DNA of 42,194 nucleotides from an uncultured Anaerovibrio sp. (GTDB taxonomy: Bacteria; Bacillota; Negativicutes; Selenomonadales; Selenomonadaceae): assembly GCA_934196075.1 (NCBI GenBank), contig CAKPVW010000013.1:1-42194 (forward strand), written 5' to 3'. Position numbers and translations under genes: made by a program. Below the pieces are notes generated by a model that saw only the letters and a list, made by a program, of their open reading frames with translations, was not told where the DNA came from and searched no databases. Positions 1 to 6,806 of this stretch are shown here, one piece after another. Positions within the stretch are counted from its first letter, which is position 1; each line of letters opens with the position of its first letter.

Positions 1-51
1 TCGCAAAATCTTCAAATTGTGCCAAGGCGGGAAATTGCTGTGAATACACGA

Positions 52-370
52 ACTGAGAGGCATGGCATGTACCCTTCAACGGCATATTAATGCGCCTCGC
101 TTCTTAACGAATTAAAGGCGTTAGAAGCTGAACGCAGTGACAGCTTCTAACGAGCTTTAATGAGTTTAGCAGCGTGAGGCCAGTTATAACCCCTAGATTC
201 TTCAAAGAAAATGCAACTGCATTTTCTTACATTGGGGTTTCGACGAGGGTATAGATATAGTTCCCCCCTTATAAGGAGCACTATATTTTGTTATTTATGA
301 AGGTGCAAGGCGCCGGACACCTCGTCATATAGTGCGAGCGTGCCGGGAAGGGTATTTGCCATGCCTCAGT
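52..370. repeat. Nested inverted-repeat element with terminal inverted repeats (MITE-like or large structured RNA)
   Basis: The outer arms, 52-76 and 348-370, are imperfect inverted repeats that differ by a 2-nt insertion and two mismatches. Inside lie at least three further stem arms. The first spans 94-180 and has a perfect 10-bp core (121-130 with 141-150). The second spans 188-239 and has an 11-bp stem (205-215 with 218-228) closed by AACCCC/GGGGTT. The third spans 242-326 and is closed by GACGAGG/CCTCGTC. No open reading frame of note is present, so 1-493 holds this element plus the promoter of the next gene. It could be a miniature inverted-repeat transposon, a bacterial interspersed palindrome or a structured RNA. 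I do not recognise the family. Confidence 0.6.
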
Positions 371-428
371 AAAGAGTAACATGATTTGCCAATCAGCACT
401 ACAAATCAGAATTTGTTGACATATATTA

Positions 429-457
429 TTGCATAACCAATAACAAAATGTTATAAT
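429..457 (+). promoter_or_regulatory. Sigma-A-type promoter of the small membrane peptide
   Basis: TTGCAT and TATAAT are separated by 17 nt. The predicted transcript has a leader of about 120 nt before the ATG at 584. The leader contains GGCGGTC (484-490), which can pair with GACCGCC just after the coding region (690-696), giving a possible 5'-3' long-range interaction. Confidence 0.6.
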
Positions 458-583
458 TCGCTTGGTGTTGCCATAACGGTAGGCGGTCTATCAATGATAA
501 GTGCTTTTGCAAATTATCTGGGATTCTGTCCCTTTAGGTTCAAGCCTCTTTTGAGGACTATATGCTTGAAGGGTGGTGATATT

Positions 584-691
584 ATGTCCATAGCTGTCGC
601 AGGATTTGTAATTGGCTGTATTGGCGTTACAATTGCTTGCATTAGCTTCGGCTATCAGCTGGGCAAAGATATTTCTAAAAAGCAGAAATGA
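584..691 (+). CDS. Small single-pass membrane peptide, candidate type I toxin
   Basis: The peptide is 35 residues long: one hydrophobic helix (about residues 3-24) followed by a short charged tail ending KKQK. I chose the ATG at 584 because a GGTGGTGAT ribosome-binding region lies just before it. The frame stays open upstream to 494, but that part has no ribosome-binding site and no membrane character. Size, hydrophobic helix plus basic tail, the long structured leader, a hairpin straight after the stop and a strong convergent promoter (778-805, minus) are the usual layout of holin-like/Fst/TxpA-type type I toxins, in which an antisense RNA blocks translation. Membership of a named family is not shown. 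It could instead be a regulatory or stress membrane peptide. Confidence 0.5.
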   Translation: MSIAVAGFVIGCIGVTIACISFGYQLGKDISKKQK

Positions 692-771
692 CCGCCCTAG
701 TTTCCACGCTATGCGGTCATATTCTGACTAGTAGTATAAACTGACCGTCTATCGGCAGCACTTTTTTATCT
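675..771 (-). ncRNA. Putative antisense RNA (antitoxin) opposite the peptide's 3' end
   Basis: The extent is inferred. A minus-strand promoter (TTGCGT, 16 nt, TATAAT at 778-805) would start an RNA near 771. That RNA would run through the 3' untranslated region of the peptide mRNA and stop at the hairpin GACCGC...GCGGTC (690-718), which is followed on this strand by a T-rich stretch. The two transcripts would overlap tail to tail, as in type I toxin-antitoxin loci. No transcript data are available. Confidence 0.4.
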
Positions 772-777
772 ATCTTT

Positions 778-805
778 ATTATAACATTTTCTTGTTATTA
801 CGCAA
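778..805 (-). promoter_or_regulatory. Minus-strand promoter facing the small peptide gene
   Basis: On the minus strand, TTGCGT and TATAAT are separated by 16 nt. It lies in the 130-nt gap between the peptide gene and the Cof-type phosphatase gene and points towards the peptide, so it serves no downstream coding gene. This is the main support for an antisense RNA. Confidence 0.5.
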
Positions 806-822
806 GAAAATGTTTTTTTACA

Positions 823-1626
823 TTACAACGCATGATAGAAAAATCTATCTATAGCCTCTGCCACCCCATTATCATCATTAGACGCTACCTGATATTTTGC
901 CGCAGCCCTAGCCACAGCATTGGCATTAGACACTACAATTCCCGTACCTGCCAATTTCAACATAGACACATCATTACCAGAATCCCCAATAGCCGCAATC
1001 TCCTCTGGCTTAATATTGTACACTTCTGCTAACTTCAAAATTGCATTTGCCTTGGACACTCCAGGTGCCATTATTTCTACATGGCTGGGATCAGAATTCT
1101 GACACTGGAGACTATCCCCAAAACGCTGATGGAATTTATCCATAATCTCCTGCACATGCTGTAGAGACAAATCCATAATCAGAATCTTGGCAATTCCCTG
1201 ATTATGCTCCCGCAAATTATCGCCAACCTGTACACCCTTCATATTTACCGCATCCTCATACCAATCAGACTCCTTGGTAGGATGACGATAGCAAAAATCA
1301 TGCTCCGTATAAAGATGTATATAAAACCCCAGCTCATCTGCAAAATCCACTACCTGAGTAACCAGCTTTGGCTCAATATAATTTATGGATAACCTCTCAC
1401 CCCCAACAGTCTTGATAACAGCACCATTATGGGTAATCAATGGCACATCTATCCCCAGCTGTTGAGCATAAGGCACGGCCGCCCGGTACATTCTTCCTGT
1501 AGCCACCGTAAAAATCAATCCGTCACCAACAGCCTGTCTTATCTTACCTACATTAACCGCGCTAATTTCTCTTTTGCTATTCAGCAAGGTGCCATCCATA
1601 TCCGAGACAAACATTTTTACAGCCAT
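823..1626 (-). CDS. Cof-type HAD-IIB sugar-phosphate phosphatase
   Basis: This is a cytosolic Mg2+-dependent phosphatase of the Cof/YidA group. HAD motif I, DMDGTLLN, is at residues 10-17 of the 267-residue form. The GDSGNDVSML motif (III/IV) lies near the C-terminus with a type IIB cap between them, and the length is typical. I place the start at the ATG at 1626, 7 nt after AGGGG. A longer form starting at 1653 would begin inside a strong inverted repeat. The gene follows a GntR/UTRA regulator on the same strand with a 46-nt gap, which suggests co-transcription and a sugar-phosphate or phospho-metabolite substrate. The substrate cannot be read from sequence, because this family is promiscuous. 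Confidence 0.88.
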   Translation of the reverse strand: MAVKMFVSDMDGTLLNSKREISAVNVGKIRQAVGDGLIFTVATGRMYRAAVPYAQQLGIDVPLITHNGAVIKTVGGERLSINYIEPKLVTQVVDFADELGFYIHLYTEHDFCYRHPTKESDWYEDAVNMKGVQVGDNLREHNQGIAKILIMDLSLQHVQEIMDKFHQRFGDSLQCQNSDPSHVEIMAPGVSKANAILKLAEVYNIKPEEIAAIGDSGNDVSMLKLAGTGIVVSNANAVARAAAKYQVASNDDNGVAEAIDRFFYHAL

Positions 1627-1641
1627 ATTAATACCCCTTCT

Positions 1642-1689
1642 CTGTAAAATCATTATAATGTATGCATATTCATTATAATGATTTTACAG
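1642..1689. repeat. Perfect 19-bp inverted repeat between gntR and the phosphatase gene
   Basis: The arms 1642-1660 and 1671-1689 are perfect inverted copies around a 10-nt centre that is itself nearly palindromic (ATGCAT). The palindrome CATTATAATG therefore occurs twice. The element covers the stop codon of the GntR gene and ends just before the ribosome-binding site of the phosphatase gene. It could be an operator (two palindromic half-sites two helical turns apart) or a stable mRNA hairpin that separates expression of the two cistrons. There is no U-run, so it is not a simple terminator. Confidence 0.75.
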
Positions 1690-2434
1690 GTATGTTGTCA
1701 AGGATAATTCCATCAAAGCTTTCAAAAATATATCTTGTACCTATATAATATTGCCTACCTATGCACAAAGGCTCTCCTTCAGCATCATTATAAATAACCT
1801 TCATCAAAAACATAGGCTCACCTATAGCAATCCCCAATTCTTCAGCTTGATAAGCATCTGCCTTGGCCATAGCTATAGAGCGATAGGCTACCCCAGCAGG
1901 ACTTCTGCCGCCAGCCTTTTCCATAGCTCTAAACACCGATGTATTATTTAAATCCATGTCCAACAGAGAACCAAAGCCATCATATGGCAAGTACATATTC
2001 TCCATATAAATTGGCACCTCATTAGCTGTACGAACTCGTTGAATATGCAGAAGCACAGCTCCCTCAGATAACTTCAAGCACTTGCTCTCTGCTTCGCTGG
2101 ATGGCACCAATTCACATTTTATAACCCTAGCTCCCGGTTTAGCACCATTAGACAGACAAGTCTGAGTAAAGCCCTCAAAAACCTTGCCTCCTACAATACA
2201 GCGATGCAGCAAAGGCTCGCTAACAAAGGTACCACTTCCCTGCTGCTTATTCAATATCCCTTCCTGACACAGCTCTGTGATCGCCCGGCGAATAGTAATC
2301 CTACTAGCTCCGTATATTTTCTCCAGCTCCGGCTCAGTAGGAATTTTCGCTCCCGGACTATATTTACCAGTTCTGATATCCGCTGATAAAGCTGTCTTTA
2401 CCTTTTCATATAAAGGCATACTTTTTTGTCCCAT
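1673..2434 (-). CDS. GntR-family (HutC/UTRA) transcriptional regulator
   Basis: The protein has 253 residues. An N-terminal GntR winged helix (about residues 6-72, with the recognition region ending IRRAITELCQEGIL and the wing QGSGTFV) is followed by a UTRA effector-binding domain (about 90-245). HutC-subfamily members bind operators as dimers and respond to a sugar phosphate, amino acid or similar ligand. The start ATG lies 7 nt after AGGAG. Its immediate downstream partner is the Cof-type phosphatase, which suggests local control. The perfect palindromic pair at 1642-1689 is a candidate binding site, although GntR genes more often bind in their own promoter. The ligand is unknown. Confidence 0.9.
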   Translation of the reverse strand: MGQKSMPLYEKVKTALSADIRTGKYSPGAKIPTEPELEKIYGASRITIRRAITELCQEGILNKQQGSGTFVSEPLLHRCIVGGKVFEGFTQTCLSNGAKPGARVIKCELVPSSEAESKCLKLSEGAVLLHIQRVRTANEVPIYMENMYLPYDGFGSLLDMDLNNTSVFRAMEKAGGRSPAGVAYRSIAMAKADAYQAEELGIAIGEPMFLMKVIYNDAEGEPLCIGRQYYIGTRYIFESFDGIILDNIPVKSL

Positions 2435-2467
2435 AGCAATCTCCTTATATATGTCCCAATAACAAGA

Positions 2468-2496
2468 AGCTGTCGTCCTACAATGTAACGACAGCT
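2468..2496 (-). terminator. Hairpin after the flavodiiron/HAD operon
   Basis: An 8-bp perfect stem (AGCTGTCG/CGACAGCT) closes a 13-nt loop in the 73-nt gap between the HAD nucleotidase stop and gntR. On the minus strand it is followed by TCTTGTTATT, a weak U-tract, so termination is probably partial and gntR may be reached by read-through. Confidence 0.5.
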
Positions 2497-2507
2497 CCTC
2501 TTATTAC

Positions 2508-3206
2508 CTATATCCCCAATATATCCTTCACCTGGGCTATACTCAGTATCTCATATTCTGTTTTGATAGGAAAATTCTTCGCCATGCCACGAGGATTGAA
2601 CCAACAGGTATGAATTCCTGCATTATTTCCGCCCCGCATATCACTGGTAAGGGAATCTCCCACTATCAGTATTTCCTCTGGCTTGTAGTCACCTATCCGG
2701 TCAAATACCTTTTGGAAAAATTTGGGAGATGGCTTTTCAAAGCCCACATCCTCCGAAATGAAGATATAGTCCAGTATTTTGTCTAAACCGCTCTTGGACA
2801 GCTTTCGCACCTGAGCCACCTTGGTACCATTGGTTACAGCACACTGCAAAAGTCCTGCTGCCTTACAGTCCTTTACAGTTTCCAGAGCATTCGCAAAGAA
2901 ATAAACTCCATCTCCCAGCCTAACCTGATACATAGCATTAACTTCTTCAGCCAAGGACGTATCTATCCCATGGTTGGCAAAAAACTCCCGAAATCTGCCT
3001 ACCAGCACCTGATCCTTGGTAATGCGTCCCTGCTCCATGGCCAGCCAGTATTGCTTGTTTATCTTGCTATATTCCTGCACCATAGCATCTGTACAACTAG
3101 GCAGGTGAAAAGCTTCAAAACAAGCTCTAATAGCATAACGCTCGGCAGGATGAAAATCCAAGAGTGTACCATCTATATCCCACAATACAACCCTTATTTT
3201 GCTCAT
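2508..3206 (-). CDS. yjjG: HAD hydrolase, YjjG/YfnB-type noncanonical nucleotidase
   Basis: The protein has 232 residues and belongs to HAD subfamily IA. Motif I, DIDGTLLDF, is at residues 10-18, motif II (TNGT) is near 125, and the motif III/IV region KPSPKFF...IVGDSLTSDMRGG follows. This arrangement and length fit the YjjG/YfnB group, which dephosphorylates pyrimidine nucleotides including damaged or modified ones (house-cleaning). It starts 8 nt after the flavodiiron protein stop, and its ribosome-binding site (AAGGTG) overlaps that stop codon, so the two are translated from one mRNA. Pairing with an oxygen/NO-detoxifying enzyme would suit removal of oxidised nucleotides. That link is inference. 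Confidence 0.82.
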   Translation of the reverse strand: MSKIRVVLWDIDGTLLDFHPAERYAIRACFEAFHLPSCTDAMVQEYSKINKQYWLAMEQGRITKDQVLVGRFREFFANHGIDTSLAEEVNAMYQVRLGDGVYFFANALETVKDCKAAGLLQCAVTNGTKVAQVRKLSKSGLDKILDYIFISEDVGFEKPSPKFFQKVFDRIGDYKPEEILIVGDSLTSDMRGGNNAGIHTCWFNPRGMAKNFPIKTEYEILSIAQVKDILGI

Positions 3207-3214
3207 ATGGCACC

Positions 3215-4384
3215 TTATGCTTCCTTCAAGCCCATAACAGCGTTTTGCAAATCCTTCAAAACTTTTGGATTTGGAGTATTCAAGATTTTCTGCATATCCA
3301 GACAGATATCAACCTTGCAATCCTTCAAGGCGTTTTCTACCAGACCAATACTCTGACCGCCCCAGCCATAGGAGCCAAAAGCAAATCCCTTCAATCCCTT
3401 TGGAGCCAATCCCTTCATATAGCATAGGAAGCCAGCCACGCTAGGCATCATATTATTATTCAAAGTTGGAGAACCAACAGCGATGTATTTGGCATCCAGA
3501 AGCTCTGTCATAACATCTGAGATATGGTCACAACGCAAATCAAACAGCACTGGCTTGATGCCAATATGATAGAAGGCATCCGCAATATTTTTGGCCATAA
3601 TCTCTGTGGTATGCCACATGGTATCAAATACCACTACAGCCTTATCGGTTTTCTGGAAGCTGCTCCAGTCCTGATAAGCCTTGATAATATCCTCAATGTT
3701 AGTACGCCAGGACACACCATGACCAGTAGCAATCATGCTGATTTTCAGACCTGCCAAAGCAGAGATAGCCTTCTGAGCCTGCATACCATATGGCATAAGA
3801 ATATTAGCATAGTATTTCTTGGCCTGATGCATAACCTCATCCAGATTCCGTTCATCGGCAAAACGCTCAGTGGTAGCTAGATGCTGACCAAATCCATCAT
3901 TGGAGAACAGAATCTCCTCCTCTGGACAGTAGGTTACCATACTATCTGGCCAATGAAGCATAGGAGTAGGCACAAAATGCAGAGTTCTCTTGCCTAGAGA
4001 CAGAGTATCTCCTGCCTTCACAGTAATATAATCCTTTTCACCATAGCGTCCAGTCAATCCCTTTAGACCGTTAGGATCACTGGTAATGATTTTAGCATTA
4101 GGACACTGCTGAGACATAAAAGGAATACCGCCGGAATGGTCAGGCTCCACATGATTAGAAACAATATAATCAATTTTAGCAGGATCCACTATATTGCGAA
4201 TACGGCCCAGCATTTCCAAACAGAAAGGTGCCTTCACCGTATCAATCAGGGTAATCTTTTCGTCCATGATTAGATAGGCATTATAGGTTGAACCTTTCTC
4301 AGTGCTATAGCCGTGGAAGCTACGCATGGAATAATCCATAGAGCCCACCCAGTAAATATCCTTTTTAATCTCCACAGGTAACAT
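3215..4384 (-). CDS. Flavodiiron protein (FprA-type A flavoprotein; O2/NO reductase)
   Basis: The protein has 389 residues. The N-terminal metallo-beta-lactamase-like domain carries the diiron ligands HVEPDH (H78, E80, D82, H83), H144, D163 and H222. A C-terminal flavodoxin domain (about 250-389) binds FMN and contains the FDTMWHTTE phosphate loop. It is a class A FDP with no rubredoxin or flavin-reductase extension. Family members reduce O2 to water and/or NO to N2O in the cytoplasm, fed by rubredoxin or another electron donor that is not visible here. The ATG lies 8 nt after AAAGGTGG. A strong promoter (4477-4505) and a leader hairpin (4413-4453) precede it, and the HAD nucleotidase is co-transcribed. 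Confidence 0.95.
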   Translation of the reverse strand: MLPVEIKKDIYWVGSMDYSMRSFHGYSTEKGSTYNAYLIMDEKITLIDTVKAPFCLEMLGRIRNIVDPAKIDYIVSNHVEPDHSGGIPFMSQQCPNAKIITSDPNGLKGLTGRYGEKDYITVKAGDTLSLGKRTLHFVPTPMLHWPDSMVTYCPEEEILFSNDGFGQHLATTERFADERNLDEVMHQAKKYYANILMPYGMQAQKAISALAGLKISMIATGHGVSWRTNIEDIIKAYQDWSSFQKTDKAVVVFDTMWHTTEIMAKNIADAFYHIGIKPVLFDLRCDHISDVMTELLDAKYIAVGSPTLNNNMMPSVAGFLCYMKGLAPKGLKGFAFGSYGWGGQSIGLVENALKDCKVDICLDMQKILNTPNPKVLKDLQNAVMGLKEA

Positions 4385-4412
4385 AAAATAACCACCTTTC
4401 TGCTAAAAAGCC

Positions 4413-4453
4413 TTTTGGGAGTGCCTCCTGTTTCCGACAAAAACCTCCCAAAA
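4413..4453 (-). promoter_or_regulatory. Leader hairpin of the flavodiiron mRNA
   Basis: Perfect 9-bp arms (4413-4421 and 4445-4453) enclose a loop that can itself fold (GTTT/AAAC). On the minus strand the stem is followed by GGCTTTTT, so it resembles a leader terminator or attenuator placed about 30 nt before the start codon. No known riboswitch class is recognised. Confidence 0.45.
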
Positions 4454-4476
4454 TTTGTTGTACAATCTCTACTTCA

Positions 4477-4505
4477 TTTATATAGAAAAATTGCCTTGAT
4501 GTCAA
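4477..4505 (-). promoter_or_regulatory. Promoter of the flavodiiron/HAD operon
   Basis: On the minus strand, TTGACA and TATAAA are separated by exactly 17 nt, a near-consensus sigma-A promoter. It lies between the deacetylase stop (4511) and the flavodiiron start, so this operon has its own strong promoter. Confidence 0.75.
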
Positions 4506-4510
4506 GATAA

Positions 4511-5371
4511 TTAATTCTTTATCCAACCGTATTTATAAATCAATGGTATATATTGCAATCTCTCCAAGAAATCCTTATTGGTTTCACTGGTATGGAACAC
4601 TGGCACTCTCTCCATAGCATAAACATTACTATCCCGACTGACATTATCATATTTAATGGTAAATGCTCCTTTATAGCCTGCCTCCTTTACCAGCTCCGCA
4701 ATATGCAGATTATAGGTACCAGTAGGATAAGCCATAAAATCAGAATCTATGCCTAGCTTTTCCTTGATGGTCTGCCTGGATTTGACCAACTCCTTGCTAA
4801 TGTCCTCATCACTGGCCTCCGTCATAGACTTATGGCTATAGGTATGAGATTCAATATTAAAACCTGCATCTAAAAGCTCCTTGGCCTGCTCCCAGGTAAG
4901 ATAATTATCATATACTCCCAAAAAACCTGTAACTACAAAAATAGTACCCTTCATACCATATTTCTTCATAATAGGAAAGGCATTGGTATAATTGTCCTTG
5001 TAGCCATCATCAAAGGTAATCAATACCGGCTTCTCTGGCAATTCTGCCCCATTGGCCACAAAATCATAAAGCTGTCCAGGGGTAATGCAGGTATAACCAT
5101 ATTCCTGCAGCCACTTCATATGCTGCTCAAAATCATCCAAGGTAACGGACAATGATTTATGCTCATTGGCAATTTTGTGATAATTCAGCACCATAACCGC
5201 CCGGTTATCCTCAGCCACGGTGACTGCTGATACAGGCAAAGCTTCCTCAACCTTATTTTCCTGCCATAATTGACTGCCTGCCACAATTATCAGACCGACA
5301 ATCAATACACCCATAAAGATCAAAAATTCCTTACTGGAAAGCTTTCCTAGTTTTTCCTTTAACATCCCCAT
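4511..5371 (-). CDS. Membrane-anchored polysaccharide deacetylase (CE4/NodB homology)
   Basis: The protein has 286 residues. A short cytoplasmic N-terminus and one hydrophobic segment (about 16-34) act as a signal anchor, placing the catalytic domain outside the inner membrane. NodB motif 1, TFDDGY, is followed by motif 2, SHTYSH, which carries the metal-binding histidines. The preceding VLNYHKI segment is typical of the IcaB/PgaB-like branch. The likely substrate is N-acetylhexosamine in an exopolysaccharide or peptidoglycan. It is transcribed alone from the promoter at 5433-5461 and is not linked to the Pel operon 18 kb away. The ATG lies 6 nt after GGAG. Confidence 0.88.
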   Translation of the reverse strand: MGMLKEKLGKLSSKEFLIFMGVLIVGLIIVAGSQLWQENKVEEALPVSAVTVAEDNRAVMVLNYHKIANEHKSLSVTLDDFEQHMKWLQEYGYTCITPGQLYDFVANGAELPEKPVLITFDDGYKDNYTNAFPIMKKYGMKGTIFVVTGFLGVYDNYLTWEQAKELLDAGFNIESHTYSHKSMTEASDEDISKELVKSRQTIKEKLGIDSDFMAYPTGTYNLHIAELVKEAGYKGAFTIKYDNVSRDSNVYAMERVPVFHTSETNKDFLERLQYIPLIYKYGWIKN

Positions 5372-5432
5372 AATATGCTCCTAAACTATCTTAACATTAG
5401 CTAAAGTTGCTATACAAAATACTCTAAACGCT

Positions 5433-5461
5433 ATTATAACATCTATACTTTCCTCTGTCAT
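5433..5461 (-). promoter_or_regulatory. Promoter of the polysaccharide deacetylase gene
   Basis: On the minus strand, ATGACA and TATAAT are separated by 17 nt. It faces away from the DUF1858 promoter (5509-5537). The GGACACCTCGTTATA motif (5488-5502) lies between the two divergent promoters. Confidence 0.6.
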
Positions 5462-5508
5462 TAACACAATTCTCTTCCTTATCTCTTGGACACCTCGTTA
5501 TAGTTTTT

Positions 5509-5537
5509 TTGCTCAAAAACTTAATCTGTGATATAAT
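5509..5537 (+). promoter_or_regulatory. Promoter of the DUF1858 gene
   Basis: TTGCTC and a perfect TATAAT are separated by 17 nt. The predicted leader is short and ends in GAGGAGG just before the start codon. Confidence 0.6.
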
Positions 5538-5575
5538 ATTTCAGTTGATAAGAGACTCTCAGAGGAGGAATTTAT

Positions 5576-5776
5576 ATGATGATTACCAAAGATATGTCCA
5601 TTATGGAAGTTGTTACTAACTATCCTGATACTGTACCTGTATTCATGCAGTCTGGCATGGGCTGCATCGGCTGTGCTGCTGCTCACTTCGAGAACATTGA
5701 GCAGGGTGCTCTGGCCCACGGCATTGATGTTGATGAGCTGATTACTGCTCTCAACGATGTAGTGCCTCAGCAGTAA
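5576..5776 (+). CDS. DUF1858 small redox-disulfide protein
   Basis: The protein has 66 residues, a complete DUF1858 domain (also called the hybrid-cluster-protein-associated redox-disulfide domain). The fold starts with ITKDMSIMEVV and holds the signature GMGCIGCAAAHFE, where the CxxC pair and following Glu are family hallmarks. Such proteins are cytosolic and common in anaerobes. They are thought to act in redox or cluster chemistry, but no exact reaction is established. Two in-frame ATGs (5576 and 5579) follow GAGGAGG, and either could be used. It is monocistronic, with its own promoter and a strong terminator. It is the only plus-strand gene between 0.8 and 32.9 kb. Confidence 0.9.
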   Translation: MMITKDMSIMEVVTNYPDTVPVFMQSGMGCIGCAAAHFENIEQGALAHGIDVDELITALNDVVPQQ

Positions 5777-5783
5777 AACAAAA

Positions 5784-5823
5784 AATGACAGTCTTCTCAA
5801 AGGAGTTGACTGTCATTTTTTTT
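5784..5823. terminator. Bidirectional terminator between DUF1858 and fabK
   Basis: The AAAATGACAGTC...GACTGTCATTTTTTTT hairpin has about 12 bp of stem, with an A-run on one side and a T-run on the other. It can stop transcription from both convergent genes. Confidence 0.85.
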
Positions 5824-5835
5824 GTTAAAATTTAA

Positions 5836-6780
5836 TCACAGCTTAATCTCTGCTGCTTTTTTCAAGGTTTCCCTTGCCTCGGCTACCAGATTTTCTATAA
5901 TCACTGCCATAGGCTCAATCTTTTTCAGAGGAGTCAGGCTCTGACCAGCCTGCATCATGCCGTTTTCCACATCCCCATCAACAGCTGCCAGCTTGTTGGT
6001 GCCAGTAGCCTTTTCCAGCAGGGTAGCCTTATCAGCCTTGCCAGAGAACTCCAAAGCCTGATATTCCTCAGCAAATTTGTTTTTGATACCTCTTACTGCA
6101 CTCTTGATGGTCTGACCAGTAACAATGGTATCTGTGTCCACAGCCTCAATCAGCTTTTGCTTCATATTATTGTGAACTGGGCACTCCTCAGCAATCAGGA
6201 AGCGGGTGCCAATCTGCACACCAGCAGCCCCCATCAGCAATGCGGCTACAATACCCCGGCCATCAGCAAAGCCACCAGCCATAACCACTGGAATCTCCAC
6301 CTCTGGAATAACCTGAGTCATAAGAGCCATGGTGGTCAATACACCAATATGGCCACCAGCCTCCATGCCCTCTACCACAATAGCATCTGCCTTGTTGTCC
6401 TGCAAGCGCTTGGCCAGCTTAACATTAGGTACTACAGGAATCACCTTGATACCTGCCTGATGGAGAGGCTCCACATATGGTACAGGATTGCCTGCCCCCA
6501 AGGTAACAAAAGCTGGCTTTTCCTCAATAATAACCTTGACAATATCCTCCTTGTTAGGAGCCATCAACATAACATTAACACCGAAAGGCTTGTCTGTCAG
6601 CTGACGGCATTTGCGGATTTCCTCCCGTACATATTCGGTAGTACGACCGCCACAGGAAATAATACCTGCACCGCCAGCATTGGACACAGCCGCTGCCATA
6701 ACTGCATCAGATATCCAAGCCATGCCCCCCTGAATAATTGGATATTTGATTCCCAGCACATCACAAATACTTTTTGCCAT
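5836..6780 (-). CDS. fabK: FMN-dependent enoyl-ACP reductase II (FabK-like; nitronate monooxygenase superfamily)
   Basis: The protein has 314 residues forming a TIM-barrel flavoprotein. The N-terminal YPIIQGGMAW, central TLGAGNP and VVEGMEAGGHIG, and GTRFLIAEE motifs follow the FabK pattern closely, and the length matches. FabK reduces trans-2-enoyl-ACP in type II fatty-acid synthesis. The related nitronate monooxygenases share the fold but usually lack this GMEAGGHIG arrangement. The gene lies 26 nt downstream of the DAHP synthase gene on the same strand, not in a fab cluster, so the functional link to that partner is unclear. The NMO alternative is not excluded. Confidence 0.82.
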   Translation of the reverse strand: MAKSICDVLGIKYPIIQGGMAWISDAVMAAAVSNAGGAGIISCGGRTTEYVREEIRKCRQLTDKPFGVNVMLMAPNKEDIVKVIIEEKPAFVTLGAGNPVPYVEPLHQAGIKVIPVVPNVKLAKRLQDNKADAIVVEGMEAGGHIGVLTTMALMTQVIPEVEIPVVMAGGFADGRGIVAALLMGAAGVQIGTRFLIAEECPVHNNMKQKLIEAVDTDTIVTGQTIKSAVRGIKNKFAEEYQALEFSGKADKATLLEKATGTNKLAAVDGDVENGMMQAGQSLTPLKKIEPMAVIIENLVAEARETLKKAAEIKL

Positions 6781-6806
6781 AATAGATCCCTCACTTTTAC
6801 CTTATT

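Noticed and set aside
494..583. N-terminal extension of the small membrane peptide (start at 494)
   Set aside because: There is no ribosome-binding site before 494, and the extra 30 residues are not membrane-like, whereas the ATG at 584 has a good site.
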